Positions 8,617-16,905 are shown, counted from the stretch's first letter. The stretch: DNA of 64,000 nucleotides from Serratia proteamaculans (GCF_013337185.1 NZ_SWDE01000002.1:186001-250000); one strand, 5' to 3'. A program made the numbers and translations. The notes: generated by a model from the sequence alone, not told the origin.

Positions 8617-8673
8617 TCAGCGGTTGAGCGTGTTAATGCCTGGAGGGAAAAGGCTGTGGCTGAAAGTGGCCAT
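8617..8673 (-). CDS. candidate MgtP-like leader peptide, 18 aa
   Basis: ATG 8673 to TGA 8617-8619 encodes MATFSHSLFPPGINTLNR. The consecutive proline codons sit at positions 10-11, where slow decoding under proline or Mg2+ limitation could act on downstream structure. The ribosome site is weak (GGA eight bases upstream). The role is inferred from position in the mgtC leader, by analogy to Salmonella mgtP. Confidence 0.35.
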   Translation of the reverse strand: MATFSHSLFPPGINTLNR

Positions 8674-8810
8674 AATAGCGTCCAAATCAATTCACCCGCT
8701 GCCATTGGGCAACAGGGACAACAATAAGATTCGGGTTTGCACAGCTCGGAATAACTTGAGAGGGGTGCTGCCCGCCGTTTTCGGCAAGCAACAAATCAGA
8801 AGAGGATCGG

Positions 8811-8852
8811 TCAGCTTGCCTTGTTTATATCACCGCAACTAAAACTGTCCAA
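8811..8852 (-). CDS. candidate MgtM-like leader peptide, 13 aa
   Basis: A TTG start at 8852 with GAGG nine bases upstream opens MDSFSCGDINKAS and stops at 8811-8813, exactly at the first arm of the leader hairpin. Translation to the stop would cover arm A and free arm B. The start codon is not standard, so confidence is low; position in the leader is the main argument. Confidence 0.3.
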   Translation of the reverse strand: MDSFSCGDINKAS

Positions 8853-8880
8853 TTGTGTTTCCTCACTGAAATTTTGGCTG

Positions 8881-8909
8881 AGTATAGTGACGCGGGGTGA
8901 TGATGTAAA
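8881..8909 (-). promoter_or_regulatory. sigma70 promoter of mgtCB
   Basis: On the minus strand, TTTACA (8904-8909) and TATACT (8881-8886) are separated by exactly 17 bp, close to consensus. The predicted transcript starts near 8873-8875, giving a leader of about 330 nt to mgtC. Confidence 0.7.
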
Positions 8910-8920
8910 GGCCAAATTAT

Positions 8921-8937
8921 TAAACAAAAACTAAACT
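8921..8937 (-). promoter_or_regulatory. PhoP box of mgtCB
   Basis: Minus-strand AGTTTA-GTTTT-TGTTTA is a direct hexamer repeat with 5-bp spacing and fits the PhoP consensus (T/G)GTTTA-N5-(T/G)GTTTA with one mismatch. It ends 11 bp upstream of the -35, consistent with PhoP activation in low Mg2+. Confidence 0.75.
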
Positions 8938-9055
8938 CAATGAATTCGTCTATTTGACTCATCACACGATTATAGATAATTGCCGTTGGGCAGCCCGTTA
9001 ATTCCCGATAAACTGAAAGTTCAGCAGGACAATCATCAGCAAGGACAACTATTCG

Positions 9056-11263
9056 ATGAACATGCTTCGCCTCTCTATCAGCCTCGCCCTGCTTGCCGGC
9101 TTCCCCGCCCAGGCCCTGCTCTTGCAACAGGGTGAAGCCCGATATGAAATCGATCCGGCCACGCTGCAGATCACCGCAGGCAAGATTCAGGTCAACCAGG
9201 CGCAAACCCGTCAACCCGTAGCCGACCTGCAAAGCACGCCTGCCCAGGCCAGTTGGCAATGGCCCAACAGCGCCATGCAGCTAACCGCCAGGCTGGAAGG
9301 CAGCGATTTGCGCCTGAGCTTCAGCAGCAGCCGGGCGCAAACGCTGGATTGGTTCAGCCTGCCGTCACAGACCACCACTCTGCTGTTACCGATTGGCGAA
9401 GGCAGCCGTATCCCGTTGGATAATGCCGTCTGGCAGCGCTACCTGATAAAAGAGATGACGCCGCTGGATACCAACTGGGATCTGAAGCTGCCGCTGTGGA
9501 GCCAACAACAGCAAGGCAAGGTGTATAGCTGGTTACTGCTTACCCCGTTCAGTAATCAGGTCAGCTTCAGCAGTGCCAAAAACCGGCTCACCATGCGCAG
9601 CAGCCACCAGTTCAACCGTTTTAATCAACAGCAGGCCTTCGAGGTATTACTGCATGTGGGGGATAACCCACTGTCCGGTGCTCGCCGTTACCGCGAGTAT
9701 CTACAGCAAAACGGGCAGTTCAGCAGCCTGCGCGATAAAATCCGTATCGCGCCGGAAGGTGAGAAACTGATAGGTGCCACCCATATTTATCTGTGGGGCG
9801 ACAAGCTGTTGGCACCGGCCGACGTGAAGAATTGGCCGGGTCTGCTTGCCTGGCTGACATCGACAACCGGCAAAACGCTGTGGCAAAAAATGGACGCCGA
9901 TAGCCAGAAAACCGTGCAAAAATTGGCAGGAAAAACGCCAGAAGCCTGGCAGCAACAAGCACTCGCTGACGCGGTTAATCAGGCATTGGTAGCGCTGACG
10001 CCGCTCAAGGCGACACCGGATGATGCCGGTTTCCTGCAGGCACAGCGCCAGCAAGCCGTTGACATCCGGGAATGGGCACAACGACAGCTTGGAGCCTACC
10101 TGGCACCGGCGGAGAGCTGGGGCCAGGGGCTGGCGGAGAGCTGGGGCCAGGGGCTGGCGAAACCGCTGGTCGAGGCGCTGCACCAGGCCGGCCTGCCCCG
10201 TTTGTGGCTGGGTACCGATAACTGGACCGCCGAATTCCTGCATCCGCAGGCGGTAGAAAGTGCTAAAAAATCGGGTTACCTGATTGCCAGTTATGACTCT
10301 TACGACACCGCGATCCCTCGCGGAATCAATGACAGTTGGCTAACTGCCCAACTGCCGACGGCGCTACGTGAAAAGTGCGCCATAGTCCGGGCCGACGGCA
10401 GTAAAAAACCCGGTTTCGGCAAGCAGGGCTACTACCTGAATCCGGGCTGCGTACTGCCTTACTCTCAGCAGCGCATGCGTGAACTGGTGCAATTGGCCGG
10501 GCTAAACAGCCTGTTTTTGGACGTTGACGGTACCGGGATGGTTTCCGACGACTATCAGCCCGATCACCCGACCGGTGCAGCACAAATGGCGCAGGCCCGC
10601 AATGCGCGGCTGGCCTGGTTCAGCAATACCCTTAAGCTGCCCCTCGGCTCCGAAGATGGCAACGCGGTGACCGCACGCCACATTATGTTTGCCCACGGCA
10701 TGGAAACCTGGGGATTTGGCTGGGGGGACAAACAGATGAATCAGGACAAGTCCTCGCCTTATTACCTGGGTGCCTGGTGGCCCAATGCCCAGCCGGCCTT
10801 CTTCTTCAGCCCGGCCAAGGTAAAAGAGCCTTATCGCACGGTGGAATTTGATCCGCGCTATCGCCTGCCGATGTATCAGGCGGTCTTTCACGATGCGGTG
10901 ATCAGCAGCCACCACTGGAATTACGACAACCTGAAGTTTAGCGATGTCAAAACCACCCGCAGCCTGCTGAGCATGTTGTACAACACCGCGCCGATGTTCC
11001 ATCTCAGCCGCGCAACCTTGCAAACGCGCCTGCCGCAAATCAAACAGGCAGATGCGGCCTTCCGTCCGCTGCATCTGGTGCTGTGGGATAAGGCACTGAC
11101 CGACTTCCAATGGCTTGATCAAGCCGGTTGGGTGCAGCAAACCACCTTCAGCGACGGTTCAACCCTGACGGCCAACTTTGGCCAACAAGCGTTCGACGGC
11201 ATTGCCGCCCATACCCTGCGCGCCAAACTGGCGGACGGTCGCATCCTGAACATCACGCCATAG
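9056..11263 (+). CDS. secreted GH101-related glycoside hydrolase-like protein
   Basis: 735 aa with a clear signal peptide (MLRLSISLALLAGFPAQA). The N-terminal 220 residues look like a beta-sandwich. The central part has LPRLWLGTDNWTAEF, ASYDSYDTAIP, LNSLFLDVDGTGM and HGMETWGFGWGDKQM, which resemble the catalytic barrel of the GH101-related family (GHL). A C-terminal beta domain follows from about residue 660. It would act in the periplasm or outside on an unknown O-linked or similar glycan. A perfect 24-bp tandem duplication lies within it (10109-10156). The gene stands alone, with a strong 10-bp inverted repeat after its stop. Confidence 0.6.
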   Translation: MNMLRLSISLALLAGFPAQALLLQQGEARYEIDPATLQITAGKIQVNQAQTRQPVADLQSTPAQASWQWPNSAMQLTARLEGSDLRLSFSSSRAQTLDWFSLPSQTTTLLLPIGEGSRIPLDNAVWQRYLIKEMTPLDTNWDLKLPLWSQQQQGKVYSWLLLTPFSNQVSFSSAKNRLTMRSSHQFNRFNQQQAFEVLLHVGDNPLSGARRYREYLQQNGQFSSLRDKIRIAPEGEKLIGATHIYLWGDKLLAPADVKNWPGLLAWLTSTTGKTLWQKMDADSQKTVQKLAGKTPEAWQQQALADAVNQALVALTPLKATPDDAGFLQAQRQQAVDIREWAQRQLGAYLAPAESWGQGLAESWGQGLAKPLVEALHQAGLPRLWLGTDNWTAEFLHPQAVESAKKSGYLIASYDSYDTAIPRGINDSWLTAQLPTALREKCAIVRADGSKKPGFGKQGYYLNPGCVLPYSQQRMRELVQLAGLNSLFLDVDGTGMVSDDYQPDHPTGAAQMAQARNARLAWFSNTLKLPLGSEDGNAVTARHIMFAHGMETWGFGWGDKQMNQDKSSPYYLGAWWPNAQPAFFFSPAKVKEPYRTVEFDPRYRLPMYQAVFHDAVISSHHWNYDNLKFSDVKTTRSLLSMLYNTAPMFHLSRATLQTRLPQIKQADAAFRPLHLVLWDKALTDFQWLDQAGWVQQTTFSDGSTLTANFGQQAFDGIAAHTLRAKLADGRILNITP
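10109..10156 (+). repeat. 24-bp perfect tandem duplication inside the glycosidase gene
   Basis: Two identical 24-bp copies (10109-10132 and 10133-10156) encode AESWGQGL twice in a row. The reading frame is kept. The exact identity suggests a recent slippage event or a locus that varies in copy number. Confidence 0.9.
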
Positions 11264-11268
11264 CAACT

Positions 11269-11310
11269 CCGGTCGGGGTGAACTAGGCTAGGCACAGTCC
11301 CCCCGACCGG
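11269..11310 (+). terminator. 10-bp inverted repeat after the glycosidase gene
   Basis: CCGGTCGGGG (11269-11278) and CCCCGACCGG (11301-11310) are perfectly complementary with a 22-base loop. There is no T tract. It may be a weak terminator or a structure just before the ribosome site of the next gene. Confidence 0.4.
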
Positions 11311-11326
11311 CAACCTGGAGTTGATG

Positions 11327-12715
11327 ATGGATACCCTTACTCAAACACTGCTCGCAGAAATCGGGCAAAGTTTCGGCCACAGCGACAACGCGCCAGCAAT
11401 CCCACTGACGGTCGGTGGTGAAGGCAGTTTGAACAGCGCATTCCCGGTCAGCGAGCTGGCAACCGCCAGCCTGGGGGCCGCCGGGCTGGCCTGCTGCCAA
11501 CTGCTACAACAAAATCAGGGCGGTGAACCGCAGGTGTTTGTCGATCGCCGCCTGGCATCGCTGTGGTTCGGCTGGACCTTACGCCCACTGGGCTGGTCAT
11601 TGCCGGCCGCCTGGGACGCGCTGGCGGGAGACTACGCCACCAGAGATGGTTGGATCCGCCTGCATACCAATGCCCCCCATCACCGCAAAGCCGTAGAACA
11701 AGTGCTGGGCCCGCATCAGGATAAAAACGTACTGGCGCAAAAGGTGCTGACGTGGAAAAAAAGTGAACTGGAGCTGGCAGTGATCGAGGCCGGCGGCTGC
11801 GCGGCTGAAATGCGCTCGGTCGAGGCGTGGCGGCAACATATTCAGGGCAAGAGCGTTGCGCTGGAGCCGCTTTGCCATCAGCAACAACAAGCGGAAGCTC
11901 CGCCCCCCGGTTGGGCGTTACCTGCCGCCAGACCACTGCACGGCGTGCGGGTGCTGGACTTGACGCGAATTATCGCCGGGCCGGTAGCCACCCGTTTTCT
12001 GGCAGGGTTGGGGGCCGACGTATTACGCATCGATCCCTACGGCTGGGATGAGCCCGGCGTCGAACATGAAGTGATCCTTGGTAAGCGCTGCGCACGGCTG
12101 AATCTGACAAACCCCCACGATCGCCACACCTTCGAACATTTACTGAAAAACGCCGACGTTCTGGTTCATGGCTATCGCGCCGGGGCGCTGGAAAAACTGG
12201 GTTATGGTGCAGAACAACGCCGTACATTATCGCCGGGATTGATCGACGTTTGTCTCAACGCCTATGGCTGGAGTGGCCCGTGGCGAGGACGGCGCGGTTT
12301 CGACAGCCTGGTGCAAATGAGCTGCGGGCTGGCAGAGTCCGGTATGCAATGGAAAAACGCCGCCATACCCGTCCCCCTGCCGGTACAGGCTCTGGATCAC
12401 GCAACCGGCTACCTGATGGCGACGGCGGTGCTGCACGGCATGCGTCAACGCCTGCGACAGGGTACCGGCTACAGCGCCCGATTATCCCTGGCGCGAACGG
12501 CACAACTGCTGTTTGATAATCCTTACCCGCAACAACATCCGTTAACGCCGCTGGCTGCAGCCACCGCGGCGGATGAAAACCCGGAAACCGAGCTGACCCA
12601 TTGGGGAGCGGCGCAACGCCTTATCGCGCCGTTACAGTGGAATGGCACGGCACTGCTCTGGGCATTGCCCGCGACAACCCTTGGCAGTTCACAGCCGCAA
12701 TGGCTACGCCGCTAA
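11327..12715 (+). CDS. CaiB/BaiF-family (class III) CoA-transferase, domain order permuted
   Basis: 462 aa. From about residue 205 it shows the Rossmann-like opening of class III CoA-transferases, LHGVRVLDLTRIIAGPVATR, with GLGADVLRID and GKRCARLNL; the expected catalytic aspartate is in RRGFDSLVQ. The small-domain elements YATRDGWIRLHT and the C-terminal signature GGCAAEMRSVEAW, normally near the end, lie in the first 170 residues instead. The protein therefore looks like the end of one copy joined to the start of another. Of the ATGs at 11324 and 11327, the second is better placed behind GGAG (11317-11320). Substrate unknown. Confidence 0.7.
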   Translation: MDTLTQTLLAEIGQSFGHSDNAPAIPLTVGGEGSLNSAFPVSELATASLGAAGLACCQLLQQNQGGEPQVFVDRRLASLWFGWTLRPLGWSLPAAWDALAGDYATRDGWIRLHTNAPHHRKAVEQVLGPHQDKNVLAQKVLTWKKSELELAVIEAGGCAAEMRSVEAWRQHIQGKSVALEPLCHQQQQAEAPPPGWALPAARPLHGVRVLDLTRIIAGPVATRFLAGLGADVLRIDPYGWDEPGVEHEVILGKRCARLNLTNPHDRHTFEHLLKNADVLVHGYRAGALEKLGYGAEQRRTLSPGLIDVCLNAYGWSGPWRGRRGFDSLVQMSCGLAESGMQWKNAAIPVPLPVQALDHATGYLMATAVLHGMRQRLRQGTGYSARLSLARTAQLLFDNPYPQQHPLTPLAAATAADENPETELTHWGAAQRLIAPLQWNGTALLWALPATTLGSSQPQWLRR

Positions 12716-12717
12716 AC

Positions 12718-13590
12718 TCAGGCCAATTGCCGCTGCAACCAGTGCAATAATGCTTCGACCGCCGGTGTCAATCCGGCGGCCTGCGGCCAAACCAGATAAA
12801 AGTCTATCTGATCAAGATGCCGTGCCGGTGCCAGTGCGGTCAACCGCCCCTCTGCCAGCGCATCATTCACCAACAGCTTTTTCACCAGCGCGATGCCAAA
12901 CCCTTGCTCAGCCGCGCGGATCAACAATCCCGCATCATTGAATAACGCCAAGGGGCGGCCGGACTCCTTCTGCTGCTGAGCAGTGAACCAGCTACGCCAC
13001 GGCGTAACGTCGTGTTCCAACAGCGGTATGCCTAACGCGCCACGGTCAAAGGCTGCCTGCCACTGTTCGGCCAGCGCCGGGGTAGCCACCGGCACCACCT
13101 CTCCGGAGGCTATCCACTGTGTCTGCATATCGGGCCATTGGCCATTGCCGAGGCGAATGGCTGCATCAAACCCTTTACGCACCAGATCCTGTACCGCCAG
13201 CGAGGCATCGATATCCAGTGCAATGTCGGCACAGGCCGCATGAAAAGATGGCAGACGCGGCATTAACCAGTAATGCGCGAAAGAAGGCAGCACGCTGATA
13301 CGCAACGCCTGACTTTGCGCAATCCTCCTGACCCGACCGACGCCCTGCTGCAATGCCTGCAGCGCCGGTTCGGCAACGGCCAACAGCTCACGCCCGGCGC
13401 TATTCAGGCGCAGCCCGCGCCCCTGCCGTTCAAACAGCGGGCAGCCGATGGCCCGTTCGAGCTGTTGGATCTGCTGACTGACGGCACCATGGGTAAGATG
13501 AACTTGCAGGGCGGTAGCGCGCAAATTCTCTAACCGGGCGGCAATCACAAAGGTCGGCAGAATGTGCAGTGGAATCGAGTCATTTAACAT
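12718..13590 (-). CDS. LysR-family regulator (GcvA-like)
   Basis: 290 aa with the N-terminal winged helix (AATALQVHLTHGAVSQQIQQLE region, residues 25-50) and a periplasmic-binding-type effector domain that holds SFAHYWLMPRL, a GcvA-subgroup mark. It is 100 bp from, and divergent to, the PLP decarboxylase gene at 13691, which is its likely target. It ends 2 bp after the convergent CoA-transferase stop at 12715. The effector cannot be told from the sequence. Confidence 0.85.
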   Translation of the reverse strand: MLNDSIPLHILPTFVIAARLENLRATALQVHLTHGAVSQQIQQLERAIGCPLFERQGRGLRLNSAGRELLAVAEPALQALQQGVGRVRRIAQSQALRISVLPSFAHYWLMPRLPSFHAACADIALDIDASLAVQDLVRKGFDAAIRLGNGQWPDMQTQWIASGEVVPVATPALAEQWQAAFDRGALGIPLLEHDVTPWRSWFTAQQQKESGRPLALFNDAGLLIRAAEQGFGIALVKKLLVNDALAEGRLTALAPARHLDQIDFYLVWPQAAGLTPAVEALLHWLQRQLA

Positions 13591-13690
13591 TGGTTATCCA
13601 GACTATCCAAAAAGGCCATTTTTCATCGATTTTCGCCACAAAGCAAATGTTCTAGGCTGTCACTCATGCCCTTTACATCTGGAGTCAGTG

Positions 13691-15106
13691 ATGCACCCAC
13701 GTTTACAGCAGGACCTTGAGCAATTTCCACAGATACTCGACCGCACCCGGCAGTTGGCCAAAGGCTTCCTGACGGGTTTGCAACAACGCCCGGTTTGCCC
13801 TCCTCTGGCGGCTCAACAGCTACAGCCGGGGGACAATTTACTGGCAAACGGCGGCGATGGCGCACTGGCGGCACTGGACGATTTCTGGTTACGTTATGCC
13901 GAGGGTCTTTCTGCCAGCGCCGGACCGCGTTATTTTGGCTTTGTTACCGGCGGCTCGACCCCTGCCGCATTGGCCGCAGACTGGCTGGTTAGTGCTATCG
14001 ACCAAAACAGTCAGCTGAGCCACGATACCGTGGCCGCGGCAATTGAACTGGCGACCATTGTGCAGCTAAAAGACTTGTTGGGCCTGCCAGAGGCATTCAA
14101 CGGCAGTTTTGTTAGTGGGGCAACCATGGCCAACTTTGTCGGCATGGCTATCGGCCGCCAGTGGCTGGGGCAGCAGCGCGGCATCAATGTCGCGGAACAG
14201 GGGCTGACAGCGTTGGGGCCCATACAGGTGCTATCGGCGAATGCGCACTCCAGCAGCATAAAAGCACTCAGCATGCTAGGCATCGGTCGCGACGCATTGA
14301 AAATTATCGACAGCCTGCCAAACTCCGAAGCTATCGACCTGGCCGCGCTGGAACGGCATCTGGCCGCCAGCGTCGATGTACCGACCCTGGTGCTGGCCAG
14401 CGCTGGAACGGTGAATACCGTGGTCTTCGACGACCTGCAGCAACTGCTGGCGCTGCGCGAGCGTTACCCGTTCTGGTTACACGTTGATGCGGCCTTTGGT
14501 GGCGTGGCGGCCTGTTCACCGCACTATGCGCCACGGTTAGCCGGTTGGGAGCAGGCTGACTCGATTACCGTCGATGCGCATAAATGGTTGAACGTGCCCT
14601 ACGACAGCGCGATCCAATTCAGCCGTCATCTGGCATTACAAATGGAGGTCTTCCAGAACCATTCGGCTTATCTGGAAGCGCCGACGCTGCGGCCAGACAA
14701 CTATTTGCACCTGACGCCAGAAAACTCACGGCGTTTTCGCGCCCTGCCGTTGTGGATGGCGCTGAAAGCTTATGGTCGCGGCGGTATGCAAGATATGGTT
14801 GAGCGCAACGTGCGACTGGCACAGTTGCTGGGTGCCGAACTGATGGCCAGCGCGGGTTTCCACCTGCTGGCACCCGTCAATCTGAACGTAGTGTGCTTTG
14901 CACTCAAAAATGTCGAAGGTGACGCTACTGCGGCACGCGATCGCTTTATAGCCCGTCTCGATCGGCACGGCGTAGTGCGCTGTACCCCCACCCGTTATAA
15001 CGGACAACCGGGGATCCGTGCCGCATTGGTTAATTGGATGACCGAGGAAAGCGATATCCATCTGGCGTTGAAATCGATGCGTCACTGTCTGGCAGAGCCT
15101 GGCTGA
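13691..15106 (+). CDS. PLP-dependent group II (aromatic-L-amino-acid type) decarboxylase family protein
   Basis: 471 aa, fold type I. The PLP lysine lies in VDAHKWLNVPYDSA (K298), and LHVDAAFGG holds the cofactor-binding aspartate. ANAHSSSIKAL and TAG-like ASAGTVNTVVFDD are also group II marks. Family members decarboxylate aromatic amino acids, tyrosine or related substrates; which one is not evident. A much longer open frame exists upstream, but ATG 13691 with GGAG seven bases before it gives the normal length. The divergent LysR gene at 12718 likely controls it. Confidence 0.8.
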   Translation: MHPRLQQDLEQFPQILDRTRQLAKGFLTGLQQRPVCPPLAAQQLQPGDNLLANGGDGALAALDDFWLRYAEGLSASAGPRYFGFVTGGSTPAALAADWLVSAIDQNSQLSHDTVAAAIELATIVQLKDLLGLPEAFNGSFVSGATMANFVGMAIGRQWLGQQRGINVAEQGLTALGPIQVLSANAHSSSIKALSMLGIGRDALKIIDSLPNSEAIDLAALERHLAASVDVPTLVLASAGTVNTVVFDDLQQLLALRERYPFWLHVDAAFGGVAACSPHYAPRLAGWEQADSITVDAHKWLNVPYDSAIQFSRHLALQMEVFQNHSAYLEAPTLRPDNYLHLTPENSRRFRALPLWMALKAYGRGGMQDMVERNVRLAQLLGAELMASAGFHLLAPVNLNVVCFALKNVEGDATAARDRFIARLDRHGVVRCTPTRYNGQPGIRAALVNWMTEESDIHLALKSMRHCLAEPG

Positions 15107-15527
15107 TTGGGCAGGTCAAGGTAACGCCACACTATTGATTGCTGCCGGTGATTATTCTACGGCAGCAGTAACCCCGCAGCCGGGCAATGGATATTGGTGT
15201 CCTTGGGTACTGCCCAAATACTTCAGTAAAACCAATTAATCACTCGCTGACATTTATCACATTTGTCATAACAGCACGAATAATCACATCAACCCTTTGT
15301 TATAACGCCAATTTCCGTAACAAAAAGACCAACCAATGTTAACTCTGTGTGACTATTGGTTATCGCAAGTGATAAGGAATGGAAGAATTATCATTATCAA
15401 AAAACAACAAAAACAATATAACTTTATGATAATATTATTAAAAATAAAATCATTAAAACCTTGCAGCATTAGCGCTGATGAATAAATAGGCTAAGAAATG
15501 TTAAAAAAACAACACATGAATTTTTTT

Positions 15528-15541
15528 TAAGATTTTTCCTA
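15528..15541 (+). promoter_or_regulatory. RcsAB box candidate 1 (distal)
   Basis: TAAGATTTTTCCTA matches the RcsAB consensus TAAGAATATTCCTA at 12 of 14 positions. It lies about 307 bp upstream of rcsA, within the AT-rich block. Confidence 0.55.
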
Positions 15542-15742
15542 GCAATCTAAAATTTCGTTTCGTGACATGATGGGCAGATTCAATGATAAAAATACCAGCG
15601 AGCACGCGGCTCAAGCACCAGTTGGCGTTGTTGCCCCGCAATCCTTGTGCCAGCAGATTATTCTGACTTAAGCTAAACTTATAGGTTCATGATGTTAATT
15701 AGTTTAGAAAGAAAATATCGTTGAGTACTACCGTATTTATTG

Positions 15743-15756
15743 ATAGAACATTCCTA
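15743..15756 (+). promoter_or_regulatory. RcsAB box candidate 2 (proximal)
   Basis: ATAGAACATTCCTA matches the RcsAB consensus at 11 of 14 positions, including all of the right half. It is 92 bp upstream of the rcsA start and fits the known autoactivation of rcsA by RcsA-RcsB. Confidence 0.5.
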
Positions 15757-15781
15757 GATGTGACTCTTTTTGTTCTTTTTT

Positions 15782-15810
15782 GCCTTTTAGGCTTCAGGCT
15801 TTTTCTTTTT
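15782..15810 (+). terminator. hairpin with T tract in the rcsA leader (possible attenuator)
   Basis: GCCT-ttt-AGGC is followed by TTCAGGC and two T runs. An alternative pairing of the central AGGC-type arms is possible. It lies 40-65 bp before rcsA, so if transcription starts upstream of it, it could attenuate. It is followed at 15812-15823 by the perfect palindrome TTACCGCGGTAA. Confidence 0.35.
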
Positions 15811-15847
15811 GTTACCGCGGTAAAACGGATTTAAGTGGGGGTGAGAT

Positions 15848-16477
15848 ATGCCAACGATCATTATGGATTCATGTAGCTATACCAGATTGGGTTTGACAGA
15901 CTATCTGACAACGCACGGAGTAAAAAAACGCCAGATTAATGCTATTGGTGATATCGACGATCTGCATGAAAAATGCAGCAAGTTGAAGCCTAGCCTGGTG
16001 TTTATTAACGAAGACTGTTTTATACACGAAGCGAACGCGACGGAACGTATAAAAGGGGTGATTTCACTGCACCCTGACACCTTATTCTTCATCTTTATGG
16101 CCATCACCAACGTACATTTTGACGATTATTTATATGTTCGTAAAAATGTCATCATCTCGTCAAAATCGATCAAACCAGAGACTATGAATCAACTACTTAG
16201 TCACTATCTGGAAAGAAAAACGCCTCGCACTGAAAAAACTTCATTTGATCAGACACCGGTTACGCTCAGCCAAACTGAATCAAACATGCTGCGCATGTGG
16301 ATGTCGGGTCAGGGTACCATCCAGATATCCGACCAGATGCAAATTAAAGCCAAAACTGTCTCTTCCCACAAGGGAAATATCAAAAGAAAAATTAAAACGC
16401 ACAACAAACAGATTATTTACCATGTTGTTCGTTTGACCGACACGCTAACCAGCGGGATATTTGTCAATAGCCGCTAG
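15848..16477 (+). CDS. rcsA: RcsA, auxiliary activator of capsule synthesis
   Basis: 209 aa, strongly similar to E. coli Rcs[16 protein letters not shown] at the start, [10 protein letters not shown] in the middle, and the LuxR-type helix-turn-helix near the end with [21 protein letters not shown] and [22 protein letters not shown]. RcsA forms a heterodimer with RcsB at RcsAB boxes and raises capsule (colanic acid-like) gene expression; it is normally short-lived through Lon. The start has GGGGGTGAG upstream. The neighbour dsrB confirms the locus. Codon use is more AT-rich than in neighbours, as in other species. Confidence 0.96.
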   Translation: MPTIIMDSCSYTRLGLTDYLTTHGVKKRQINAIGDIDDLHEKCSKLKPSLVFINEDCFIHEANATERIKGVISLHPDTLFFIFMAITNVHFDDYLYVRKNVIISSKSIKPETMNQLLSHYLERKTPRTEKTSFDQTPVTLSQTESNMLRMWMSGQGTIQISDQMQIKAKTVSSHKGNIKRKIKTHNKQIIYHVVRLTDTLTSGIFVNSR

Positions 16478-16527
16478 GTTAAAAGCTTTGTTGTGTACTC
16501 TGCCAAACGTTGGTTTTAAATGTTGTT

Positions 16528-16542
16528 CAGCACAGGGTGCTG
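16528..16542 (+). terminator. hairpin downstream of rcsA
   Basis: CAGCAC-agg-GTGCTG, a perfect 6-bp stem 50 bp after the rcsA stop, without a T tract. In E. coli the DsrA small RNA lies in this interval; I see no sequence resembling it here. Confidence 0.35.
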
Positions 16543-16689
16543 GAAACCACGCATTTAAATAACCTAAATACCTGCTCGCGACGAAAATCTCGGCCGCGGC
16601 GGGTATTCCCGCAGCAAAAAACAGATTATTCCTAGCGCCGTGAAATAATCACCCACCGTAAATCTTGCAAATTAAATTAACAAATTGGG

Positions 16690-16905
16690 CTATTTGGAGT
16701 CTGGAGCCTGAGAAGCGGCCTGTCGCAGTTCAACAAAGGTGCCGTCACGGCTGTCTATCTCGTTAAAGAACCAGACACCGGCAGGATAGTCAGGCAAAGA
16801 GACCAGATACATGACCCCTTCGTTAAACTCTTCTACCGCCAGAATCACGCCCTCACGCCGTTGCTCACCATCAGTTTTTACCGTTACCAGATCGTTAGCT
16901 TTCAT
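16690..16905 (-). CDS. dsrB: DsrB, conserved small protein
   Basis: 71 aa, beginning [20 protein letters not shown] and including [21 protein letters not shown] and WFFNE, which match E. coli DsrB closely. The last ten residues are an extension compared with the 62-aa E. coli protein. It is convergent with rcsA as a member of the conserved rcsA-dsrB locus. The molecular function is not known; expression in E. coli depends on RpoS. The fold looks like a small SH3-like beta-barrel. Confidence 0.9.
   Translation of the reverse strand: MKANDLVTVKTDGEQRREGVILAVEEFNEGVMYLVSLPDYPAGVWFFNEIDSRDGTFVELRQAASQAPDSK

Larger units (their letters stand above)
8542..8880 (-). promoter_or_regulatory. mgtC mRNA leader with short ORFs and alternative stems
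   Basis: About 330 nt lie between the promoter and mgtC. Reading the minus strand, a TTG-started 13-codon ORF (8811-8852) follows GAGG and ends in the first stem arm. Arm A GGCAAGC (8814-8820) can pair with arm B GCTTGCC (8783-8789), while B extended to GCTTGCCG can instead pair with CGGCGGGCAGC (8767-8777), so the two hairpins exclude each other. A second ORF of 18 codons (8617-8673) contains PheProProGly. This is the layout of the Salmonella mgtC leader, where mgtM and the proline-containing mgtP control elongation, but the sequence itself is different. Confidence 0.55.
15107..15847. other. 741-bp AT-rich region upstream of rcsA
   Basis: No protein-coding frame can be supported. From about 15400 to 15560 the DNA is very AT-rich with long A and T runs, as expected for an H-NS-silenced promoter. 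It holds two RcsAB-box candidates, a hairpin with T tracts and a perfect palindrome, described separately. Confidence 0.6.
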
